A stretch of 64,000 nucleotides of DNA, taken from contig NZ_CP121261.1 in the NCBI RefSeq assembly GCF_029637605.1, forward strand, positions 5,890,001-5,954,000. The letters are read 5' to 3'. The notes beneath the pieces were generated by a model. It searched no databases. It was not told where the DNA came from and was given only the letters and a program-made list of their open reading frames with translations. Origin of the DNA: Achromobacter spanius (GTDB taxonomy: Bacteria > Pseudomonadota > Gammaproteobacteria > Burkholderiales > Burkholderiaceae_B). The position numbers were made by a program, and so were the translations under genes. Below are positions 57,433 to 64,000 of this stretch, in pieces (positions within the stretch are counted from its first letter, which is position 1; every line of letters begins with the position of its first letter).

Positions 57433-57981
57433 ATGCTGTCGACCAAAAAGAAACTGCTCACGCGCCTTGTCGGTGTGGCACTGGCCGGCGCGGCTACGAT
57501 GGCCAGCGCCCAATCCTCGGAAGGCACCCAGGGCGGCGTAAGCCTGCATTACGGCATCGGTGACCACTACAAGCGCCTGACGTTGAACTACGAGACCCCG
57601 TCGGTCTGGACGTACCATTTCGGCGGCAATTGGGGCCGCCTGGATCTCACGCCCGAGATCGGCGCGTCGTACTGGCAGGCGGATGGCTCGCGTTCGCCGG
57701 GCCACGTCTGGCAACTGAATGCGATCCCCATGTTCCGTTGGTGGACGGGCGAGCGCTTCTACCTTGAAGCCGGTATCGGCGCCACCTTGTTTTCCAGCAC
57801 GCGCTTTGCCGACGAGAACATCAGCACTGCCTTCCAGTTTGGTGACCACGTTGGCTTGGGCTTTTTGCTTACCCCGAACAACCGGATCGGCCTGCGTTAC
57901 TCGCACTTCTCCAACGCCAGCATCAAGCGTCCCAACCCCGGCCTGGATGTGGTGCAGCTGACCTACACGTATCAGTTCTGA
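57433..57981 (+). CDS. pagL: Lipid A deacylase PagL-like outer-membrane protein
   Basis: Outer-membrane barrel enzyme that removes the 3-O-acyl chain from lipid A in the family. The 182-residue protein has a signal peptide (cleavage ASA-QS, residue 26) and a C-terminal phenylalanine. The catalytic motif is YSHFSNASIKRPNPG (His158, Ser160, Asn161). The acidic residue at the third triad position is Asp172 (LDVV) rather than the Glu of Pseudomonas PagL; this is inferred by spacing. The ATG at 57433 follows GGAG with 8-nt spacing. Own promoter likely, as the gene follows a terminator. Confidence 0.88.
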   Translation: MLSTKKKLLTRLVGVALAGAATMASAQSSEGTQGGVSLHYGIGDHYKRLTLNYETPSVWTYHFGGNWGRLDLTPEIGASYWQADGSRSPGHVWQLNAIPMFRWWTGERFYLEAGIGATLFSSTRFADENISTAFQFGDHVGLGFLLTPNNRIGLRYSHFSNASIKRPNPGLDVVQLTYTYQF

Positions 57982-58002
57982 TTCTGCGCTGGGCAGAATG
58001 TG

Positions 58003-58032
58003 AAAAACCCTCGCCACCGAGGGTTTTTTTTC
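58003..58032 (+). terminator. Terminator after pagL
   Basis: An 11-bp stem (AAAAACCCTCG with CGAGGGTTTTT, 4-nt loop) followed by more T residues. Confidence 0.9.
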
Positions 58033-58076
58033 GTCCTGCGTTTGCGTGCAGGTTTCGATAGGCTGCGGCAGGCAAC

Positions 58077-58110
58077 AAAAAAAGGCCGCCCGGTTTTAAC
58101 CGGGCGGCCT
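58077..58110 (-). terminator. Terminator after rne
   Basis: A 13-bp perfect stem (AGGCCGCCCGGTT with its complement) with a 2-nt centre runs, on the minus strand, into TTTTTTT. Confidence 0.93.
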
Positions 58111-58133
58111 CTTGGCGCTTAGTGCTTTGCGGC

Positions 58134-61100
58134 TCAGTGGCGCGTTTCGACTTGAACCAGAGGTTCGTTCGATACCGCTGCAACCGGCTTGCGCTCACGG
58201 CCCAGACGGGTCGGCGTGTGCGCCGCGGCGATGCGCAGCTGGGTTTGCGCATGGCGGTCCGGATCGGTTTCCACCCACTTCAAACCAGCGGCGTTGACCA
58301 CGTCGTGCAACGCTTGAGCCTTGGCCGACGGAGCCGTTGCCGGCATCACGATGGGCTGGGCATCGGTCTGTGCGGGGGCTGCCGGTACGGGGGGCGTCAC
58401 TACGGGTTCGACTGCGGCGGCTTGCACCGGCTGCTCGGCGGGGGCCTGGGCCGGCGCGGCGGGTTCCACGGCAACCGGCTGGGTCACCTGAGGAGCCGCT
58501 TGCACGGGCTGGGCCACGGGTTCGACGGTGGTTTGCTCCGGTTCGGCCTTGGCGGCTTCGGCCGGCGTTTCTGCCGCGCTGGTTACTGCAGCAACCGAGG
58601 TTTCGGTCTGGGTTTCAGCCGGGGCTTCGACCTGGGCTTGAGCCGGGACTTGGGTCGGGACCTGAATCGGTGCTTGAGCCGGAACTTCGGCAGGCGCTTC
58701 AACCTTCACGGTTTCAGCCGGCTTGGACTCGACGATCTGAGCTTCCGTCACCTTGGTTTCGACAACTTGCGTCGGCGCCACCGGGGCGGCGGGAGCGGTT
58801 TCCGAGGCAGTGGCCGGAGCAGCAGCCGGGGTGGCTTCCACCGAGGCTGTCAACGCTGCGGGAACAGCGGCGTTGTCGGCTTGATCGGCGGATTCGTCAT
58901 CCGAACCCTCATCCTGTTGCTCGTCGCTACCGGCCAGGCCAGCTTCGTCCGGGCTGCGGCGGCCACGACGGCTGCGGCGGCGGCGGCGCTTGCGTTCCGG
59001 ATCGGCTGCGCCTTCGGCGCCTTCAGCCATGGGGATGCCATCAGCGGTTTGCTCGGCGGCGTCAGCGGCGTCGGTCGAGGCGTCGGCGGCGTGCTTGGTG
59101 TCGGGCAGGGCGGTCGCAACGGACTGCGCCAGCGCGGCCACCATGCTTTCCTGTTCGCTCATCGGCGCGTCGGACTGACCTTCTTCGCGGCGGTTGCGGC
59201 CACGGCCACGGCGGCGGTTACGGCCGGCGCCGGAGTCGTCGCCATTGGCCTGGTCAGCCTGGTCAGGGCGGTTGGACGCCAGGGCGGCTTGCGCTGCCTG
59301 GCCTTCGCGGTCGCCACGGGCCTCGTTGCGGTTACCGCGATCGCCACGTTCGCCGCGCTCGCCTTCACCGCGACGGTTGCCGCGAGCGTGGTGACGGCCG
59401 CCTTCGCTGCCTTCAGCGCCTTCGCCGCGCGATTCGCCACGGCGACTGTTGCGGTTGCGGTCCGAACCATGGCGTTCACCACGGCGTTCCTGGCCGTCAT
59501 GTCCCGTGCGGCCCTTGCCACGGCCGGAAGCGGTGCGCTTGGTGCTGTCTTCCGTGGTGGCGGGGGCCGGCTTGGCGGCTTCGGAGCCTCCGGTCAGCCA
59601 GCCGACCAGGCGCTTGAACAAGCCACCCAGGCCACCGGTAGCGGCCGGAGCGGCAGGGGCGGCGACAGGAGCAGCGGGCGTGGAAACCGGGGCGGGCTGC
59701 GAGGGCGTAATACCCTTGACCAGCGCTTCCGGGCGAGCCTTGATTTCGCTTTCGCGCGGCTGCCAGGGAGCATCCGTGGCCGGCGCTTCAACCAGTTCGA
59801 AGCTGGTCTTCAGCTCTTCCAGGCGCGGATCATCGTGGCGCAGGCGCTCGATGTGGTGATGCGGTGTTTCCAGATGCTTGTTCGGGATCAGCATCAGGTT
59901 GACCTTCAGGCGGGCTTCCATCTTGGTGATGTCGGCGCGCTTTTCGTTCAGAAGGTAGGTGGCGACATCCACCGGCACCTGGGCGTGGACCGCCGCGGTA
60001 TTTTCCTTCATGGCCTCTTCTTGCAGCAGGCGCAACACATGCAGGGCGCTGGATTCGGCATCGCGGATCACGCCGGTGCCGTTGCAGCGCGGGCAGGTGA
60101 TGTGCGAGCCTTCGTTCAGGGCCGGGCGCAGGCGCTGACGCGACAGTTCCATCAGGCCAAAGCGCGAAATCTTGCCCATTTGCACACGGGCGCGGTCGAA
60201 ATGGAGGGCGTCACGCAGGCGCTGTTCAACGGCGCGCTGGTTCTTGCTGTCTTCCATGTCGATGAAGTCGATGACGATCAGGCCGCCCAAGTCGCGCAAG
60301 CGCAACTGGCGGGCCACTTCGTCGGCCGCTTCGGAGTTGGTGCGCAGCGCGGTTTCCTCGATGTCGGCGCCGCGCGTGGAGCGGGCGGAGTTCACGTCGA
60401 CGGAAACCAGGGCTTCGGTGTGGTCGATCACGATGGCGCCGCCCGAGGGCAGTTGCACCGTGCGCGAATACGCCGTTTCAATCTGGTGTTCGATCTGGAA
60501 GCGCGAGAACAGCGGGATGTCGTCACGGTAGCGTTTGACGCGCTGGACGTTGTCCGGCATCACCACGCTCATGAAGGCGGTGGCCTGGTCGGCGATCTCG
60601 TCGGTGTCGATCAGGATCTCGCCGATTTCGGGCGAGAAATAATCGCGGATGGCCCGGATGACCAGGCTGGATTCCAGATAGATGAGGATGGGCGCGGAGT
60701 TGTCGCGGGCGGCGCCGTCGATGGCGGTCCACAACTGCAACAGATAGGACAAGTCCCACTGGAGTTCTTCGACGTTGCGGCCGATGCCGGCGGTGCGAGC
60801 AATGATGCTCATGCCCTGGGGCAGATCAAGCTGCTCCATGGTGTCGCGCAGTTCCTGGCGGTCTTCACCCTCGACGCGGCGCGAAACACCACCGCCACGG
60901 GGGTTGTTGGGCATCAGGACCAGGTAGCGGCCAGCCAGCGAGATGAACGTGGTCAGGGCTGCGCCCTTGTTGCCGCGTTCTTCCTTTTCGACCTGAACGA
61001 TCAGTTCCTGGCCTTCGCGCAGCGCATCCTGGATGCGGGCGCTACGGACATCGACGCCTTCCTTGAAGAAGCTGCGAGCCACTTCCTTGAAGGGCAGAAA

Positions 61101-61298
61101 GCCGTGACGGTCTTCACCGTAGTTGACGAAGCAAGCTTCCAGGCCGGGTTCGATCCGGGTAATGACACCTTTGTAGATGTTGCCTTTGCGTTGTTCGCGG
61201 CCGGCAGTCTCGATGTCGAGGTCGATGAGTTTTTGCCCATCAACGATAGCGACGCGTAATTCTTCCTGATGCGTCGCATTGAACAGCATGCGCTTCAT
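58134..61298 (-). CDS. rne: Ribonuclease E
   Basis: Endoribonuclease and degradosome scaffold, 1054 residues. The catalytic half has an S1 domain (about 35-120), 5'-sensor and RNase H folds, the DNase I-like core with metal-binding aspartates in LVSVDVNSARS (about 299) and IVIDFIDMED (about 336), and the zinc link CPRCNGTG (about 401). The C-terminal half (about 510-1054) is low-complexity: an Arg/Gly-rich segment, an Arg cluster (RRRRRSRRGRRS) and a long Ala/Pro/Val/Glu/Thr tail, likely disordered and used for RNA and partner binding. It ends QVETRH. The leader is long and structured. Confidence 0.97.
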   Translation of the reverse strand: MKRMLFNATHQEELRVAIVDGQKLIDLDIETAGREQRKGNIYKGVITRIEPGLEACFVNYGEDRHGFLPFKEVARSFFKEGVDVRSARIQDALREGQELIVQVEKEERGNKGAALTTFISLAGRYLVLMPNNPRGGGVSRRVEGEDRQELRDTMEQLDLPQGMSIIARTAGIGRNVEELQWDLSYLLQLWTAIDGAARDNSAPILIYLESSLVIRAIRDYFSPEIGEILIDTDEIADQATAFMSVVMPDNVQRVKRYRDDIPLFSRFQIEHQIETAYSRTVQLPSGGAIVIDHTEALVSVDVNSARSTRGADIEETALRTNSEAADEVARQLRLRDLGGLIVIDFIDMEDSKNQRAVEQRLRDALHFDRARVQMGKISRFGLMELSRQRLRPALNEGSHITCPRCNGTGVIRDAESSALHVLRLLQEEAMKENTAAVHAQVPVDVATYLLNEKRADITKMEARLKVNLMLIPNKHLETPHHHIERLRHDDPRLEELKTSFELVEAPATDAPWQPRESEIKARPEALVKGITPSQPAPVSTPAAPVAAPAAPAATGGLGGLFKRLVGWLTGGSEAAKPAPATTEDSTKRTASGRGKGRTGHDGQERRGERHGSDRNRNSRRGESRGEGAEGSEGGRHHARGNRRGEGERGERGDRGNRNEARGDREGQAAQAALASNRPDQADQANGDDSGAGRNRRRGRGRNRREEGQSDAPMSEQESMVAALAQSVATALPDTKHAADASTDAADAAEQTADGIPMAEGAEGAADPERKRRRRRSRRGRRSPDEAGLAGSDEQQDEGSDDESADQADNAAVPAALTASVEATPAAAPATASETAPAAPVAPTQVVETKVTEAQIVESKPAETVKVEAPAEVPAQAPIQVPTQVPAQAQVEAPAETQTETSVAAVTSAAETPAEAAKAEPEQTTVEPVAQPVQAAPQVTQPVAVEPAAPAQAPAEQPVQAAAVEPVVTPPVPAAPAQTDAQPIVMPATAPSAKAQALHDVVNAAGLKWVETDPDRHAQTQLRIAAAHTPTRLGRERKPVAAVSNEPLVQVETRH

Positions 61299-61807
61299 GA
61301 GAGGGTTTCTCCGTTGTCATGACGCGCCGATATCGGCGCGTGACCTCGGGTCACTCGGGCTGCGGCTGAAGCGGGCAAGAAATGCGGACCGTACCTGGGC
61401 GGCGCCCAGGCGTATCCGCCGCGGGTCAGGCGGGCACGTCGTGCCGTGGGGCACGGGGTTCTGTCAGCAGGAGGGTCAGCTTCACTGAATGTGGTTTGAC
61501 GGAAAAATTGCTGTGAACGGCAGTTGCGGTCGGATTGGTTGCCTACACGCAGCTGGTGCTTTAAATATGCGACGATTCTTGCAGTGCTTCAGAGCCGCTT
61601 GCGGCATGCAACGGACCTGCTGGGACAGCGGGCAAAGTGAATGCCACACCACTATCCGGCAGGGCGCGGTTGCGCCGGCGACCAAGAGACCCAGGGGTTG
61701 AATCAGCAGGCAGTACAATGGCGGCCCGCGCGCTCGACGGAGTTGCGTACTTGTTTGCATCTCTACGCCAGGCGGCTAGTTCAGCCCCTTAAGGCTGTCC
61801 CGATTAT
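61299..61807. other. 509-bp gap between divergent rne and rluC
   Basis: No supported gene. The rne-proximal 160 bp hold a series of hairpins. AT-rich sequence near 61560 (TTTAAATATG) could contain promoters for either gene, with TTGCCT 17 bp upstream of TAAATA on the plus strand, but none is strong. Short frames here have no homology signal. Confidence 0.6.
61322..61455 (-). promoter_or_regulatory. Structured rne 5' leader: four hairpins
   Basis: ACGCGCCGATATCGGCGCGT (61322-61341) is a perfect 20-bp palindrome; TGACC-TCG-GGTCA follows at 61341-61353; a compound stem CCTGGGC/GCCCAGG (61394-61410) sits inside an outer GCGGA/TCCGC pair (61384-61419); CGTGCC/GGCACG forms a fourth (61440-61455). 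In E. coli the rne leader mediates feedback cleavage by RNase E; a similar role is inferred here. Confidence 0.55.
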
Positions 61808-62785
61808 ATGTCGCTTTCCGCAATGCGCAAAGAAACTTCCTCCCCCATATCCCCCTCTAAAGCCGCCCCCGCCGTCCGTATGGTGGAGGTCGATGGCGAA
61901 CACGCCGGCCAGCGTCTGGACAACTTCCTGATGCGCTTGTGCAAGGGCGTTCCCAAAACGCATATCTACAAAGCCATCCGTGGCGGCGAGGTACGCGTAA
62001 ACAAGGGACGCATCTCGGTCGACTATCGCATCGTCGAAGGCGACATCGTCCGCATTCCGCCCTTGCGATTGCCTGACCCGGGCAAGCCCCGCCCCGTGCC
62101 GGGCGCCGAGTTTCCCGTCGTGTTCGAAGACGATGCGCTGCTGGTTGTGGACAAGCCGGCCGGCGTCGCGGTGCACGGCGGCAGTGGTGTGTCCTTCGGG
62201 GTAATCGAACAACTGCGCGCGGCGCGGCCGGACGCCAAGTTTCTTGAGCTGGTGCATCGGCTGGACCGGGAAACGTCCGGGCTGCTCATGGTGGCCAAGA
62301 AGCGCAGCGCCTTGCTGGCCCTGCACGCCATGCTGCGCGAAGGCAAGGGCGACAAGCATTACCTGGCCCTGGTCGAAGGCGACTGGGTGAACGACCGTCA
62401 GCACATCAAGCTGGGCCTGTCCAAATGGACCACCCAGTCTGGTGAGCGCCGCGTCAAGGTGGACCCCGACGGCCAGACCGCGCACACCATCATCACGCTC
62501 AAACAGCGTTTTGGCCGTTACAGTCTGGTCGACGCGGAACTGCGCACGGGCCGCACCCATCAAATCCGGGTGCACTTGGCAGCCAGCGGCTTTCCCATCG
62601 TGGGCGACGATAAATACGGCCATGACGACGTCCGCGCCGAATTCTCGCGCATGGGTTTTGGCCGGATGTTTCTGCACGCCCACCAACTGACCTTGGCCCA
62701 TCCGGTAACCGGCGAGCCCATGACGCTTACCGCCGAGCTGCCCCCTGCCTGCCAAAAATTACTGAAACAACTGGAGTCGGTCTGA
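61808..62785 (+). CDS. rluC: 23S rRNA pseudouridine synthase RluC
   Basis: Makes pseudouridines at positions 955, 2504 and 2580 of 23S rRNA in the family. The 325-residue protein has an N-terminal S4 RNA-binding domain (about 28-85) and the RluA-type catalytic motif VHRLDRETSG with catalytic Asp153. A second possible start at MRKET (residue 6) cannot be excluded. The next gene starts 2 bp after its stop. Confidence 0.95.
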   Translation: MSLSAMRKETSSPISPSKAAPAVRMVEVDGEHAGQRLDNFLMRLCKGVPKTHIYKAIRGGEVRVNKGRISVDYRIVEGDIVRIPPLRLPDPGKPRPVPGAEFPVVFEDDALLVVDKPAGVAVHGGSGVSFGVIEQLRAARPDAKFLELVHRLDRETSGLLMVAKKRSALLALHAMLREGKGDKHYLALVEGDWVNDRQHIKLGLSKWTTQSGERRVKVDPDGQTAHTIITLKQRFGRYSLVDAELRTGRTHQIRVHLAASGFPIVGDDKYGHDDVRAEFSRMGFGRMFLHAHQLTLAHPVTGEPMTLTAELPPACQKLLKQLESV

Positions 62786-62787
62786 TT

Positions 62788-63453
62788 ATGTCGTCGTATT
62801 CGCTGGTTGTTTTTGACTGGGATGGCACCCTGATGGACTCCACGCACAGCATCGTGGCCGCCATCCAGGGCGCGTGTCGCGACCTGGAACTGGCGGTGCC
62901 CTCGACGTCCGAGGCAAGCTGGGTGATTGGTCTGTCCCTGGAAAGCGCGTTGCGCCGTGCCGTGCCGGAACTGACGCAGGCCATGATGCCGCGCTTCCTG
63001 GAACGCTATCGCACGCACTATCTGCTGCGCGATCCCGAACTGCGCTTGTTTGACGGCATTCCCGAGCTGCTGACCGAACTGGCCGGCCAGAACGTGCGAT
63101 TGGCCGTAGCCACCGGCAAAAGCCGGGTGGGCCTGACCCGCGCCCTGGCCGCGACCGGTCTGGGGCCCTTGTTTGACGCTACCCGCACGGCCGATGAAAC
63201 CTTCAGCAAACCGCATCCCGCCATGTTGCATGAGCTGATGCAGGAGTTGGACGTGGAGCCTGGTCGTGTGGTGATGGTGGGTGACACCTCGCACGACCTG
63301 CAGATGGCGGTCAACGCGGGCGTGCATGGTCTGGGGGTGACATATGGCGCCCATACCATGAAGGAGCTTGAGGGTTGCGCACCCCAAGCTGTGCTGGATA
63401 GCGTGCCGCTTGTGCGCGATTGGCTATTGCCCCGCGTGTCGGCAAGCGCCTGA
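62788..63453 (+). CDS. HAD-family phosphatase (phosphoglycolate phosphatase-like)
   Basis: 221-residue HAD hydrolase of the Gph/PGP type. Motif I is FDWDGTLMDS (nucleophile Asp10, Asp12), motif II lies in LAVATGKS, the lysine in FSKPHP, and motif III is VMVGDTSHDLQMA. An alpha-helical cap lies between motifs I and II. The substrate is not determinable; sugar or nucleotide monophosphates are common. It is coupled to rluC. Confidence 0.92.
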   Translation: MSSYSLVVFDWDGTLMDSTHSIVAAIQGACRDLELAVPSTSEASWVIGLSLESALRRAVPELTQAMMPRFLERYRTHYLLRDPELRLFDGIPELLTELAGQNVRLAVATGKSRVGLTRALAATGLGPLFDATRTADETFSKPHPAMLHELMQELDVEPGRVVMVGDTSHDLQMAVNAGVHGLGVTYGAHTMKELEGCAPQAVLDSVPLVRDWLLPRVSASA

Positions 63454-63631
63454 TTGGTGAATGGTCAGATGCACGGCCATCCCGCGGGTCGGGAACGTCT
63501 GGCTTCGCGGCGAGTCAATCTGAACATGCCCAGCCGCTGGCGTGCCGCCGCGGAATATCATGGGGCTGCGCGACGTCTATGTGTTGCGCAGGGTGCTGCC
63601 ATGGCTGGATAGTGCCAAACCGGAGACCACG

Positions 63632-64000
63632 ATGTTGATACGCAAGCCCGACGATATTCTTCCGTCCGAAATCACCGACGAGGCGGTCTGGCGTTCGCGC
63701 CGTGAATTGATGCTGCGCGCCGGAATGACGGCGGCAGCCGTGGGCCTGTCCGGCTGGGCCTCTCGTAGCGCCTTCGCGCAGGACGCCGGGGCCTTGGTCG
63801 GCAAGTCAAACGCCGCTCTTAGCGTGATGGACAAGCAAACCTCGCTGGCTGACATCACCTCCTACAACAACTACTACGAATTCGGGCTCGATAAAGGCGA
63901 TCCTGCCGCCAAGGCTGGCAAATTGCAGACCCGGCCCTGGAGCGTCAGCGTCGAGGGCGAAGTCGGCAAGCCGCGCACGTTCACCATCGAAGAACTGCTC
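63632..64000 (+). CDS. msrP: MsrP (YedY) methionine sulfoxide reductase catalytic subunit, 3' end outside window
   Basis: Periplasmic molybdopterin enzyme that repairs oxidised methionine in envelope proteins. 123 codons are visible. After MLIRKPDDILPSEIT there is a twin-arginine signal (RSRRELMLRAG followed by a hydrophobic run) with cleavage likely after AFA-QD. The next segment, SYNNYYEFGLDKGDPA, is the YedY hallmark. GGAG lies 8 nt before the ATG. The molybdenum-binding cysteine is beyond the window, as is the expected haem subunit msrQ. Confidence 0.95.
   Translation, partial: MLIRKPDDILPSEITDEAVWRSRRELMLRAGMTAAAVGLSGWASRSAFAQDAGALVGKSNAALSVMDKQTSLADITSYNNYYEFGLDKGDPAAKAGKLQTRPWSVSVEGEVGKPRTFTIEELL

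Noticed and set aside
58122..61259. 1045-codon open frame antisense to rne
   Set aside because: It lies wholly opposite rne, is full of Gly/Arg/Ala low-complexity sequence, and arises because GC-rich codons leave the complementary frame free of stops.

Overview
This is a continuous stretch of chromosome from a GC-rich betaproteobacterium, most likely an Achromobacter or close relative (Alcaligenaceae, Burkholderiales). The evidence is gene content: a RisA/RisS-type two-component pair, a Par27-type parvulin, a single-chain TsaB-RimI fusion, a PagL-type lipid A deacylase, an nth-rsxB pair, a smc-zipA-ligA operon and a trpB-trpA-accD cluster, all with Bordetella/Achromobacter-like sequence and codon use. 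This assignment comes from recognising families, not from a database search. There is no rRNA, tRNA, prophage, insertion sequence or CRISPR array. The window holds 54 supported protein genes, two of them cut by its edges (a siderophore receptor at the left, msrP at the right).

Layout. 1-2.3 kb: TonB-dependent siderophore receptor. 2.3-6.7 kb (minus): mfd-serB. 6.7-7.9 kb: ispD-ispF of the MEP isoprenoid pathway. 8-10.1 kb: a large exported metallopeptidase-like protein with an unusual domain order. 10.2-13.6 kb (minus): risA-risS followed by ahpC and ahpD for peroxide defence. 13.7-16 kb: tsaB-rimI fusion and a family 4 uracil-DNA glycosylase. 16.1-17.4 kb (minus): lplT. 17.7-24.5 kb: smc-zipA-ligA. 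24.6-26.7 kb (minus): msrB-yciB-bolA-par27. 26.8-28.7 kb: the biotin ECF transporter bioMNY. 29-34 kb: a first branched-chain amino acid (LIV-type) ABC transporter with a fused permease-ATPase. 34-36 kb (minus): a class IV aminotransferase and an orphan betaine-type binding protein. 36.2-40.9 kb (minus): a second, complete five-gene LIV transporter. 41.4-42.7 kb (minus): nth-rsxB. 43-45.7 kb (minus): PHB depolymerase, then fdxA-fpr. 45.9-47.5 kb: pncB and a RidA-family protein. 47.6-48.9 kb (minus): mtfA and a flavodoxin-fold protein. 49-51.3 kb: relA. 51.5-52.8 kb (minus): an MFS symporter. 52.9-57.2 kb: argE, trpB, trpA, accD. 57.4-58 kb: pagL. 58.1-61.3 kb (minus): rne with a long structured leader. 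61.8-64 kb: rluC, a HAD phosphatase and the start of msrP.

Most of this is core metabolism and housekeeping. The parts least explained by standard annotation are: (1) the 710-residue exported protein at 7984-10116, which joins a beta-sandwich-like domain, a DUF4344-type HExxH metallopeptidase whose two halves appear in reversed (circularly permuted) order, and a rhodanese-like domain lacking its cysteine; (2) GTAG-headed palindromic repeats (REP/REPIN-like) on both sides of nth-rsxB, one copy expanded into a tandem array; (3) a 16-bp tandem repeat that contains the relA stop codon; (4) a run of hairpins in the rne leader; and (5) strong hairpins after the binding-protein gene in both LIV operons. 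I did not find a convincing new defence or mobile system.
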